Source of the DNA: Meloidogyne chitwoodi
Lineage: Eukaryota; Nematoda; Chromadorea; Rhabditida; Meloidogynidae
Length of the DNA stretch: 64,000 nt
NCBI GenBank assembly: GCA_015183035.1
Contig: JACZZP010000002.1
Span: forward strand, 2,108,001 to 2,172,000
Direction of reading: 5' to 3'
Below are positions 32,756 through 43,815 of this stretch, piece by piece; position 1 is the first letter of the stretch, and every line of letters starts with the position of its first letter. The position numbers and the translations under genes were made by a program. A model generated the notes under the pieces. That model worked only from the letters and a program-made list of their open reading frames with translations. It ran no database searches and had not been told where the DNA came from.

Positions 32756-33172
32756 TGGTAAATTTATATTCAACAAATTGTAATTCAAATTTGTTGAACA
32801 CGGTGGCGAGTGGTTAGATCCTATCTCTTTGGGTTAAGGACCGTAGCTCAATTTGAATGGGACGTTTTTAAGTTTTGACATTTTGAACTTTGGTCATTTT
32901 GAAATTTGGACGTTTTGAAAATTGGACATTTTGAGCTTTGGACATTTTAAAATTAGGACATTTTGAAATTTGGACATTTTGACAATTGGCATTTTCAACG
33001 TTGACATTTCGACTAATCTCTCTCCCCGGCCTGGCCATTCCTTCACTTCACAGCCACTCTCCTTCTCTGCCCAGCTACCACTCTCTCGCCTGCCCACCCA
33101 TAACCCCTACGTCTCTCCACTATTAAATTGTTGATTTTTCAATCAATAATTTAATAGTGGAGAGATAGTAGT
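32756..33172 (-). repeat. Right terminal inverted repeat of the Polinton
   Basis: It is the inverse of 11485-11854. It is longer than the left copy because it has more of the CAAAATGTCC-type subrepeats (about 32880-32985). The outer 217 bp, including the terminal hairpin at 33113-33164, look identical to the left end. Confidence 0.94.
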
Positions 33173-33178
33173 TGAATG
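33173..33178. other. 6-bp target site duplication, right (TGAATG)
   Basis: This is an exact copy of 11479-11484, directly outside the right terminal repeat. Confidence 0.92.
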
Positions 33179-33790
33179 TTTTAATGTTTGTAAGGAATGT
33201 TTTAAATAAATTAAAAGTTTAAGGAATGTTTTGAATGTTTTAATGCTTGTAAGGAATGTTTTAAATAAATTAAAAGTTTAAGGAATGTTTTAATGTTTGT
33301 AAGGAATGTTTTAAATAAATTAAAAGTTTAAGGAATGTTTTGAATGTTTTAATGTTTGTAAGGAATGTTTTAAATAAATTAAAAGTTTAAGGAATGTTTT
33401 AATGTTTGTAAGGAATGTTTTAAATAAATTAAAAGTTTAAGGAATGTTTTGAATGTTTTAATGTTTGTAAGGAATGTTTTAAATAAATTAAAAGTTTAAG
33501 GAATGTTTTAATGTTTGTAAGGAATGTTTTAAATAAATTAAAAGTTTAAGGAATGTTTTGAATGTTTTAATGTTTGTAAGGAATGTTTTAAATAAATTAA
33601 AAGTTTAAGGAATGTTTTAATGTTTGTAAGGAATGTTTTAAATAAATTAAAAGTTTAAGGAATGTTTTGAATGTTTTAATGTTTGTAAGGAATGTTTTAA
33701 ATAAATTAAAAGTTTAAGGAATGTTTTGAATGTTTTAATGTTTGTAAGGAATGTTTTAAATAAATTAAAAGTTTAAGGAATGTTTTGAAT
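33173..33790. repeat. Host minisatellite, right part
   Basis: It has the same 50/59-bp units in the same orientation as 11098-11484. Copies are nearly uniform, with a rare variant (TGCTTG for TGTTTG at about 33245). Confidence 0.92.
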
Positions 33791-34402
33791 GAGTAAAATT
33801 GATAACATAAAAAAGAGAAAGTTAGATAAAAATGAAAATTGATTTAACAACATAAAATTGACGATCGTATCATTCCCCAAATTAAAAAAAAAATAAAAGA
33901 AAAACTTTTTTGGCCTCTCTTTTAAATTGCACTTTTTATTTTTTATTTAATTTTCTCTCTTTTCGAAATTATTTTTTAAACAAATCGATCAAAAATCAAA
34001 AATACCTAATTATATGAGTAGGATATTGATAAACTTTCATAAGTTGGGGATTACCCAACATTTTACTTATACATTTATCACTTTAAAGTTTTCATTTTCC
34101 GGAACACATAAGACAATTAGACTCGTAAACAAATGTGTGAGTTTCGTAAATAAATTACAAACATTTAAATTAAAAAATTAAAAGTGCAAATTTCGTGCCA
34201 CTGTTTACAATAAAATTAAACTAAATAAATTATAGCTGATGTTTTTATTTATTAATTTAAAAAGTACATTAAAAATTTTTAAAAATAATAAAAAAAGGTT
34301 ATTTCCTTTTTTATAAATAATTTAAAATATTTAATAAAATAAAATTTAAATATTTATATAAAATAAATACAAAAATATTTAAAATATTTAAGCTATTTAT
34401 AA
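33791..34402. other. Spacer after the minisatellite
   Basis: The stretch is AT-rich with slightly more complex sequence at 33791-34200. I see no gene or clear repeat. Confidence 0.5.
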
Positions 34403-35952
34403 TTAATTCCATTGAGAATTTAATTTTTTAAAATAAAGTTCAGAGTTCAAATTTAAACTATTTTTAATAAAATTTTGTTTAATTTCATTTTGTCTTTTTA
34501 AAAAATAATCATATACAATTAATGTTATTAATGCATGAAGAAAAATTAACTTAAATTAAAAAAATTATCTTTAATTAATTTTTAACTTAAAAAAAGTTTA
34601 ATTTTAATGTTTATTATTCACCAAAATTATTGTATCAATTGAACGAATATAAAAAAGTTGGCCATATTCTTCACGTTTTGAACGCAAATAAACTGCTATA
34701 ATATTATAAATTACAAACACAAAAGTATAAGAAAAATCAAGAGGAAAAATTATTTTCATAACAAGAATGTTTTGTTTGGCCTGATAACTTTGGCTTAGGT
34801 TATAATTTGTTACTGAACTGAAACTTTAATTTTAAAATAAATTTAAATGTTTATTATTTTAAAATTCTTACAAATTTGATTTAATTTTTTTATTCACTAA
34901 AATCAAAAAATAATCAGCTATAGATACAAACAAAACAAAAAATACAAAAAATCCATGTAAGTAAATAAGAATTTGAGCATTGTAAATGCTTGTTACTGTC
35001 ACATAAACCATTGGATGACCAAATGTTTCAACATCCATAATATCAGTAATGTAAATCAAAAGAGCAAATAATGCCAGTATTAACCACTAAAATTGGTTAA
35101 AAATTTTTTTTTTTAAGGGAATTATTTAATTTATAATTTTATGGGAGACTCTAATGTCCAAATTAGGATATTAAATTTACCTGAATAATCCACTCATGTA
35201 TTCTGATTTACAATTTTATCTTTTTTCTTATTTTATAAAATATTAAAAATTAATAAAAATAATTAAAAATAATTAATTAATTAATTTACCACAATAATTG
35301 TACTAACAACAGCAATGTTTTTTCCTTTATTTTCATAAATTCTAACAAAAATAGTAGCCAAAACACGTTCAATCATTATAGCAAAATGAAATAGAGGAGA
35401 GCCAGCGACGTAAATAAAAAATGGAATTCTGATTAAATAAACTATCCAAAATTGTGTTAAACAATCACAAGGGTTTTTATATGTAAATAAAACAATCTAG
35501 AAAAATAAAAAGTAATTTTTTTAATTTTTAATTTTTTTTATAAAAATAAAAATTAATTTATTTAAAAAACTTACAAAATTTAATATTACTCCAAAAATGG
35601 TAGAACACACCAAAAACGTGTAAAGAAGTAAAATATTGCTAATTAATATCTTAAAAAATTAAAAATTAATTTTTAAATTTAAATAAAATAATTTTAAATT
35701 TAATATTAAATTTTTAAATATTTTAATTTAAATTTAAAATTAATTTTTTTAAATTATTTTAAATATAATTTATTAAAAATTTACAATAAGATTTTTATGT
35801 AATTTAAATGATTTATTTTTATAAGAAAAAACAATTTTAATTAGCATAATTAAAATAATAATTGAAAATAATAATTGAAATATTCTAATAATATTATAAA
35901 AAGTATCTCTAATATTTGCTTCAGCAGAAATACATTTTGTTGTTAAATTCAT
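34403..35952 (-). CDS. Sra-superfamily-like chemoreceptor 1 (7TM, about six exons)
   Basis: The gene starts at 35952 with a short Cys-containing N terminus (MNLTTKCISAEANIRD) and a first membrane segment (LLFSIIILIMLIKIVF). The exon at about 35291-35500 carries SPLFHFAIMIERVLATIFVR and IYENKGK, the conserved IER...YEN motif after TM3. The exon at 34868-35085 carries TM4-TM5, the exon at about 34620-34840 has YQAKQNILVMKIIFPLDF, and the last exon ends FKKLNSQWN. This motif order is that of nematode serpentine receptors of the Sra/Srab/Sre group. Its central exon is almost identical to that of the neighbour at 38096-40212 although the first exons differ. The ligand is unknown; exon edges are approximate. 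Confidence 0.72.
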
Positions 35953-38095
35953 TTTTTAATTTTATTATTTAATAAATAAAATTAAAAAATAATGATTAAT
36001 TTAATTAATTTTTGTTTTTTAATTTAAAACAAATTTTTAAATTTATTTAAATATTTTAATATATTTTCTGACAGCAAATTAAAAATAAATTGAAAAAAAT
36101 ATTATTTAATTAATTTAATTTTATTAAAAAATAAAAAGAAAAATATTTGAAATATAGGTATGTACTATAACCTAATATTATTTTTATAAAATATTTCCTT
36201 TTAAAAAGAATATATATTTATTTAAAATAAAAAAGAATTTATTCAAAAAAATAAACACTCACCTGCTTATTTAATATTAATTATTAATTTAATTTTTTTT
36301 TAAAGATTTTTTGAAACAAACAAATTGCGTAAGACAAATTAAATTTAAAAAATATTTTTTAAATAAAATTTTGAGAAAAAATATTTTTTTACGGTAATAT
36401 TAAGAATTTTTATTTTAAAAAATTAATAAAATATTTTTTTCCTATAAAAATTAATTTAATAAATTCTTTTAAATGGATTTTAAATAAGTAAACAAAAAAT
36501 TATATTTAAAACAATTAAGCCATGGGAGTTTTTGAAAAGTGACTTTAAACTTATTTATATTTTAATGGGAATAAAATTAAAAAAAAAATTTTTTTTTTAT
36601 ATTTTTTAAATAAATAGTACCTATAGAAATTAAACATTTATTTAAAATATTAAAAAATTTTAATTAATTTTTTTTACATTATTTAAAATTATAGAGGAGT
36701 AAAGATATAAATACCTATTTATTTAAAAAAATGTCTCAATTTTTACTTATAAATAAATTAATAATATATAATTTAGCAACTTTAAATTATGAAACTTTAA
36801 AACTTTTTACATACAGTAATATTAATAATTATTTAAAACATCAAATTATAAAATATCCCAATGGAATAATTATAAAAGAAACTTTTAATGTGTTTGTGAA
36901 TAATTTTTTTTTAATTTTTAATTTTAATATATTTAAATATATATATATAATTTTATATTAATTTTAATATTATAAAGTACCACTTTAGTATATATTTAAT
37001 TTTTATAAGAGTGTTAAAATTTATTTAAACATCAAAAAACATAATTTATTTAAATTATTTTAGTTAATAAAATAAAGAATTTTTAAAAAAATATTTTTTG
37101 GTCAGAAAATCGGTAAAAAACTAACAAGGCTTAAAATAAATATATATTACTTACATTATATTTTAATTTTATTTTGATTAAAACCAATAGTAACGTACTT
37201 TTTTTTTAAATTTTAATTTAATTAAATTAAAATTTAATTAAAAATAATAACTTAATAATAGTTTTTATTGTTCCAACATTTAAAAACTTTTAAAAATATA
37301 TTATAATTTTTTAAAATATAAAAATCTTAAATTAATTAAATATAACATAAATATATTATTTTAATTCATTTCCGTTGAACTACCAAAATGTCCATACAAT
37401 TTTTTATGCGCGTAAACATTAACATTATTTTTTTAAGTTTTTTTGTAAACTAACAATTTAATAATAACTCTTTTTTATAATTAATACTTGCATTTTTCTT
37501 TTTTTTTCTAAAATAAGTAAATATATTATTTTATAAAAAATGTTTATCAGGCAAATATTAAACTAACACACTTCCCTTTACTTGACGCAAGCCAATTTTA
37601 TTTCCATTTTATTTTTTATGGGGATTTGGATTTAAGAAATTATAAAATTTGTTTAGTAAAAAATTAATTGGAAAAAAATTATTTTATTCTTATTATTAAC
37701 CTTTTTTGTAGTTAAAGTGAAAATTTTTTTTAAATTAGTGGAAAAACATAAATAAAATTAAAATTAATTAAAATTAAAGATTTAGACTTTAAACAAATTC
37801 ATCTGTAAAATAACGTTTTTAAATTAAAATATATTTATTTTAAATTTAACAATTCTTCTTTTTAACCGTCACATTTTTTTAAGTAAAATAATTAAAATAA
37901 TAAAAAAATTAACTCTTCTTTTGTTTTTTCCCTTATAAATCATTAAGAATTATGAAAATCTCAGCAAAAATAACCAATAAGATTCCCCCAAAAATCCAAA
38001 AAAATTTTTTGATACACTCCAACATGTAAATATAATAATATTATTTTATCCTTTCACTAATTATAAAATATTTAAAAAAATTTTTAGTTAAAAAA
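35953..38095. other. AT-rich spacer between divergent receptor genes
   Basis: This 2.1-kb stretch is dominated by A/T runs. A 76-codon frame at 36731-36961 is the only candidate gene and is listed separately. It would hold the promoters of two divergent receptors. Confidence 0.45.
36731..36961 (+). CDS. Doubtful small hypothetical protein
   Basis: The 76-codon frame has an ATG and reads MSQFLLINKLIIYNLATLNY at its start, with no known domain. A possible donor near 36897 suggests that it could be a first exon, but no second exon is visible. It may be chance in AT-rich DNA. Confidence 0.2.
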   Translation: MSQFLLINKLIIYNLATLNYETLKLFTYSNINNYLKHQIIKYPNGIIIKETFNVFVNNFFLIFNFNIFKYIYIILY

Positions 38096-40212
38096 ATGCC
38101 AAATCAAACACAATGTATTTATGCAGAAGCATCAGTATTAGATATTTTCTATAATATTATAAGGTCATTTCATCTTATTTTTGGAATTATTATTTTAATA
38201 TTAATTTTAAAAATTGTTTGGTATTACAAAATAAAACCTTTAAAATTACATACAAATTTAGTTGTAAGTTTTAAATAATTAAATTAATTAAATAATTAAT
38301 TTTTAAAAATAGATTAATTTTCTAAAAATTAATTTAGTATTAAATAAATTATAAATATTTTTATTAAAAATTAAAATCTTGAAAATAAATTAAAATTTTT
38401 AGCAAAATATTAATTATAGATATTAGTAGCTAATATATTAATACTTAATGCGCTTTTTGTTTTGTCATTTATTGGTTCAGCTACAATGAATTTTGTGAGA
38501 TTAATGTTTTTTTTAATAAAAAAAATTAATTTTATATTATAATAATTAACAAATGATTTTAAAAATTAAAAAAAAATTACTTATTATTTTCTAGATTGTT
38601 TTATTTACATATAAAAACCCTTGTGATTGTTTAACACAAGTTTGGGTAGTTTATTTAATCAGAATTCCATTTTTTATTTACGTCGCTGGCTCTCCTCTAT
38701 TTCATTTTGCTATAATGATTGAACGTGTTTTGGCTACTATTTTTGTTAGAATTTATGAAAATAAAGGAAAAAACATTGCTGTTGTTAGTACAATTATTGT
38801 GGTAAATTAATTAATTAGTACTTTATTCCGTACTTCTTATGTGTATCAGTTCCTTCTTTTGTACGAATAAGAGATAGACTTTTAATGTTTTTGCCTTTAA
38901 GATGATGTTTTTGTTAATTTCTGTTTTTATTATGATGTTTTTGATTATGTTTTTGTTAACTTGTTTTTATGATGATGTTTTTGTTTATGTTTTATTCTGT
39001 TTTTATTATGATGTTTTTGAGTATGTTTTTGTTAATTTCTGTTTTTATTATGATGTTTTGTTAATTTGTTTTTATGATTATGATTATTTTTTTTGTTTAT
39101 GTTTTAGTTAATTGGTTTTTGTTTAATTATGAATAAGATTCTGATTTGATTTTCGTTTTATAAATACTTGTTTGAACTGATACATAAATGAGGGTGAGGA
39201 GGAATAACTGTTTGTACAATTATTTTTATATAAATTTTAATAAATTTTAGTGGTCATTAAATTCATTATTTGCCCTATATGTATATTTAAGCTCTAAAGC
39301 TGATGTTGATACGTTTAGCCATCCAATGGTTTATATAAATTTAACAAGCATTTACAATTCTCAAATATTAATTATTGTCCATTATTTTTTCTTGGGCTTA
39401 GTTATTTTTATTGCTATTACCGATTATGTATTGATTTGTCGAAACAAATTAATTAAATCAGATTTGTAAGAATTTTAATCTTCATTTTTTATATTTTTTT
39501 AAAGTTTCAGTTCGGTAGCAACCTACAGCCTAAGCCAAAGTTATCAGGCCAAACAAAATATTCTTGTAATGAAAATTATTTTTCCACTTGATTTTTCATA
39601 TACTTTTGTTTTTTCAATATATAATATTCTTTCGGGGTTTATTCGATCAAGACGAGAAGAATCTGGCCAACTTATTTATGTACGCACCTATGACGGAATA
39701 ACTTTGGTAATAAAAATTAAAATTTAGTTTTAAAATAATAATTTTTAATATTTTTAAGGACGTTTTTCTGATTTTTTTTTCTGTTATGTTTCACGTTTTT
39801 CTGATTTTCTAACATTTTTCTGACGTTTTTACGTTTTTCTGATTTTCTGTCGTTTTTCTGATTTTCTAATGTTTTTTTGATTTTCTGTCGTTTTTCTGAT
39901 TTTCTAATGTTTTTTTGATTTTTTAGTTAAATCAGTTCTTACTTGAATATAAATACATAGGAATAAAGACATAATTAATATATAAAATGCTAGGTATTTT
40001 AAGAATAATCTGCAAACTTATATTTTGAGGAGATTTAATACCCAATAAATTAATTTTAATTTAAGTTGCTCTTCGTTCATTCAATAATAACTTTACTTGT
40101 ATACAATTATTTTCTCATAAAGCAAAATGATCTAAGACAAAACTTTATTAAAACAACAAAGAAAGTAACATCTGAAATGTATTTTAAAAAGCTTAATAAT
40201 TCATGGAAATGA
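38096..40212 (+). CDS. Sra-superfamily-like chemoreceptor 2 (7TM, six exons)
   Basis: Exons at about 38096-38262, 38420-38505, 38596-38800, 39251-39468, 39507-39708 and 40062-40212 encode about 340 residues. They include NQTQCIYAEASVLDIFYNII at the N terminus, SPLFHFAIMIERVLATIFVR, FSHPMVYINLTSIYNSQILI, YQAKQNILVMKIIFPLDFSY and a C terminus ending KKLNNSWK. These are the same landmarks as in the five other copies here. Introns 3 and 5 hold simple repeats (38898-39112; 39770-39925). It lies head-to-head with receptor 1 and shares an almost identical central exon with it. Likely a neuronal surface receptor; the family is inferred from motifs. Confidence 0.72.
38898..39112 (+). repeat. Intronic simple repeat (TGATGTTTTTG-type)
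   Basis: This is a degenerate tandem of TTATGATGTTTTTG units within intron 3 of receptor 2. It creates a spurious open frame. Confidence 0.7.
39770..39925 (+). repeat. Intronic tandem repeat (GTTTTTCTGATTTTCT units)
   Basis: Units of about 16-27 bp repeat within intron 5 of receptor 2. Related arrays occupy introns of the other receptor copies but have a different core. Confidence 0.72.
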
Positions 40213-40780
40213 ATATATTTGCAATAATTTATATTTTTAAATATAATATTTGTATTTCTTATTTTAATAAATTTTAATTTGAACAGTTTTTGAATTAATA
40301 AAAATTTTACAATTAATTTTAAAAAATAAAATTAAAAAAATTCTGTTTTTTGGGAAGGACGAGAAGAGAGTTTGATTGTTGTTGTTGATTCATTTAGGCG
40401 TTGTAGCTTATTTATAAAATATTATTCAATATAATACATACATTAAAAAAATTTATAAAAAGGTAATTATGTTGAATATTAAAATTATTATTTTTGAAAA
40501 TTTTATTTAAATTGCGTGATAAAACAAGGAACTTAACATTTAAAATAAATAAAACTTTAAATTTTTTAGTTATAAAATTAAAATATATAATTCACTTAAA
40601 ATTATTTATAAAATTTAAAAATGATATAACTCTATGAACTCATTTTTTTAATAAACCGGAGTTTATTTTAGTTATTTTATTTATAAATTAAATTTATATA
40701 TTTATTATTGTTTAAAAAGACTTAAATATTAACAAAAAAATTTTAGAAATTTTAAAAGTCAATAAATAAATAAATAAAAA
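40213..40780. other. AT-rich spacer
   Basis: This is the 3' flank of receptor 2 and the promoter of receptor 3. I see no gene. Confidence 0.5.
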
Positions 40781-42821
40781 ATGTCAAATGAAACACAATG
40801 TACAATTGCTGAAACTATTGTTAACGATAAAGTTTACAACATTTTAAGAATATTCCAAATTATTTTAGGAAATATAATTTTATTTTTGATATTACGAATT
40901 GTATGTTTTTACAAAACAAAAACTTTGAAATTACATATAAATTTAATTGTAAGTTTATTAATTGATTAAAAATTAAATTAAATAATAATCTTAAAAACCA
41001 AAAGGCAATTTAAAATTATATAAAAATATTTATTATTTTTTCGAAAATAGTATTTGTTTAATAAAGAATGTAGAATATTTTAGAAGGGGTTTATTTAAAC
41101 AATTTAAGCTATTTAATAAATAAAATAATTTTTTTAAAGGTCTTGGTGAGCAATATATTAATATTAAATGCTATCTTTGTTATCTCTTTTATTATTGCAG
41201 CAATAATGAATTTTGTAAGTTTATTATTATTTTAAAATTTAGATTGAAAAAAATGTATAAAGAAATTAAATTATTTAAAATAAAATACATAAGTACTTAT
41301 ATCTGACTAGAAACAAATTTTAAGGAAATACATATACACCAACCAGTCTTAATTTAAAAATGATTTTGCTAATTTAAAATTTAAGGAAAATATTAAAATT
41401 AGATAATTGACCTAATTAAATTCGTATAAAGAGTTTTGACATAAAATTTAAAAGAATACATAAAATAATTTATTTTTAAATTTTCTAGATTGTTCTATTG
41501 ACATATAAAAATTCTTGTGATTGTTTAATTCAAGTTTGGGTTGTCTATTTAATTAGAATTCCCTTTTATCTTTACATTGCTGGTTCTCCTTTATTTCATT
41601 TTGCTATAATGATTGAACGTGTTTTGGCTACTATTTTTGTTAAAATCTATGAAAATCAAGGAAAAAAGATTGCTGTTGTTAGTACAATTATTGTGGTAAA
41701 TTAGTTAATTAAATTTTAAAATTATTTTTTAATTTTTAGTGGTTATTAATATTACTTTTTGGTCTTTATATTTATTTAAGTTCAATTGAAGATATTAACA
41801 CATTTGGACATCCATTACCATTTCTAACCTTAACAAGCATTTATAATTCACAAATTCTAATTAATTTACATTTATTTTTCTTATTTTTGGTTATTTGTAT
41901 TGCTATAGCAGATTATTTTTTAATTCATCGAAATAAAAAAATTAAATCAAATTTGTAGGTTTGTTTGATTAATTGTGTTTAAAATGCTTTTTTTAATAAT
42001 ATTAAGTTCTTGTAATTTTTTCCGGAACATGTTTTTATTTAATTGAAAAGTTTCCGGAACATGTTTTTAATTTAAATTTTCCGGAACATGTTTTTATTTA
42101 ATTTAAAAGTTTCCGGAACATGTTTTTAATTTAAATTTTCCGAAACATGTTTTTATTTAATTTAAAAGTTTCCGGAACATGTTTTTAATTTAAATTTTCC
42201 GAAACATGTTTTTATTTAATTTAAAAGTTTCCGGAACATGTTTTTAATTAATATAAAAGTTTCCGGAACATGTTTTTAATTAAAATTTTCTGGAACATGT
42301 TTTTATTTAATTTAAAATTTTCTGGAACATGTTTTTATTTAATTTAAAATTTTCCGGAACATTCTATATATAATTTTTAGTTTAAGTTCAGTAACAAATT
42401 ATAGCCTAAGCCAAAGTTATCAGGCAAAACAAAATATTCTTGTAATGAAAATTATTTTTCCACTTGATTTTTTTTATTCTTTTGGTTTTGCAATTTTTAA
42501 TATTTTTTCAACATTTATTCGATTAAAACGTTCTGAATATGGTCAACTTGTTTATATAAGAAATTATGAAATAATAATTATGGTAATTTAATTTAAAAAA
42601 ATTAATTAATTTTTTAATATTTAAGTTACCAATTATTTATATATTAATTACTTTAATAATTTATGAACAATTTTTAAAAAAACAAATTGAATTAAATCAA
42701 ACATTTATTGAAAAAACGCAACAAAAACTGTCTTCAGAAGTGTATTTTAAAAAAATAAATTCTGCATGGAACTTTAATGAAAATAAAAAATTGAAATTAA
42801 AGTTTGGAAGAAAAATTTAAT
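40781..42821 (+). CDS. Sra-superfamily-like chemoreceptor 3 (7TM, six exons)
   Basis: The gene starts MSNETQCTIAETIVNDKVYN and follows the same exon plan as its neighbours. The central exon (about 41490-41696) has SPLFHFAIMIERVLATIFVK and is nearly identical to that of receptor 4 (about 47281-47491). The next exon has FGHPLPFLTLTSIYNSQILI, then YQAKQNILVMKIIFPLDFFY at about 42380-42580. The final exon ends LKFGRKI, unlike the QWK/SWK endings of the other copies. A TTCCGGAACATG array fills the intron at 42017-42362. Exon edges are approximate. Confidence 0.7.
42017..42362 (+). repeat. Intronic minisatellite with TCCGGAACATG core
   Basis: About eleven units of TTTCCGGAACATGTTTTTA plus an AT linker lie in intron 4 of receptor 3, with a few variants (CCGAAA, CTGGAA). 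Confidence 0.85.
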
Positions 42822-43141
42822 AAAATTTAAATAAAAATAAATAAATATTATAATTTGTTTTTTATATGTATATTTTTAAAATTATCCTCTGATTAAAACT
42901 ATCAATTTAAAATTATTGTGCTAAAGAAAAGAAAATTCTCTTATTTGTTAGTTTATAAGAATACCTAGAAAATGATTGTACATATACCTACTTTAATTTA
43001 AAATTACCTAATTTATATAATTATTTTTTTAATTTTTCTTTTTATTTTAGAGCAACACTTTTAAAATTTTTTTTTAATTTTATTTTATTATTGTGCTGAT
43101 TAAAAAAATTTTTTAAATTAATGTAAAATAAAATTAAAATT
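42822..43141. other. AT-rich spacer between convergent genes
   Basis: This is the shared 3' flank of receptor 3 and the small membrane protein gene. I see nothing else. Confidence 0.5.
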
Positions 43142-43815
43142 TTATTCCATTTTATAAGTAATATTTCTCCTTTCCAACATAATTCTTTTAGTAACTTCTC
43201 TTTCAATAACTTTATATACAACTATAACAAAAATTATTAGAAAAAGTCCCATAAATAATATTCTAATCAATGAACGTTGTAACATTTGTTTTTCGTTGTA
43301 ATCATCATCTTCTCTACTATCTTTAATAAAAAAAAATTATTATTTATTATTTGAAATTTAATTTTATGATAACTTTTATTAATAAATGGATATAGGAGAT
43401 ATAATCTAGAATTTTTAAATATAATCTAGAATTCCCCTCAATTGGAGATTGTTTATATTTTAAATTTTATTAAAATAGAAGAACCCCTCGAATAAAATGG
43501 TTACACTCTTAAAGTCTTCATTAAGGTTGATCGGATATTCTAAAAATTGAAAAAAAAATTATTTTACAGTTCTATGTCAAAAATACCCATAAAATATCCC
43601 AAGGACACCAATCCTATTATTTATAAAATTAAAAAAAATTAACCAAATGATTGACTACTTGAAGAAGGTAAATAATAAGAAACACATTCATGTGCCATTA
43701 AAACCTTTACAGGAGATTGTTGATTAGAATTTGTATTTAAATCTTGTTCTATAAAAATATTTTGAACATGTGGACCGTATGAAGTTGAATTTAAATTAAT
43801 ATTATTTTCTTGCAT
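43142..43815 (-). CDS. Small single-pass membrane protein (two exons, 116 aa)
   Basis: Exon 1 (43815-43644) and exon 2 (43320-43142) join in phase into 116 residues. The N-terminal part is polar and Asn/Ser-rich (MQENNINLNSTSYGPHVQNI). Near the C terminus one membrane segment follows (LIRILFMGLFLIIFVIVVYK), with a basic tail (VTKRIMLERRNITYK). No signal peptide is seen, so it may be a tail-anchored or type II protein. I recognise no family. It lies inside the receptor cluster in the opposite orientation. Confidence 0.55.

Larger units (their letters stand above)
11485..33172 (+). mobile_element. Complete Polinton/Maverick element, 21,688 bp
   Basis: The element is bounded by inverted terminal repeats and an exact 6-bp duplication. 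It encodes the diagnostic Polinton set: protein-primed polymerase B, retroviral-like integrase with chromodomain, A32-like ATPase, adenain-like protease, and major and minor capsid proteins, all with open frames and intact motifs. It also encodes a TBP, a PAZ-domain protein, a RING-H2 protein and a truncated CRAL-TRIO protein. The outer 217 bp of the two terminal repeats show no mismatch that I can see, which argues for a young or still mobile copy. Polintons are both transposons and potential virus genomes (polintoviruses/adintoviruses). Termini are AC...GT rather than the AG...CT often reported. Confidence 0.96.

Noticed and set aside
11098..33790. The flanking tandem arrays as part of the element's terminal repeats
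   Set aside because: The arrays have the same orientation on both sides, not inverted, and the 6-bp duplication lies between array and inverted repeat. They are host DNA.
38902..39111. Plus-strand open frame in receptor 2
   Set aside because: It is a translation of the TGATGTTTTTG simple repeat within an intron.
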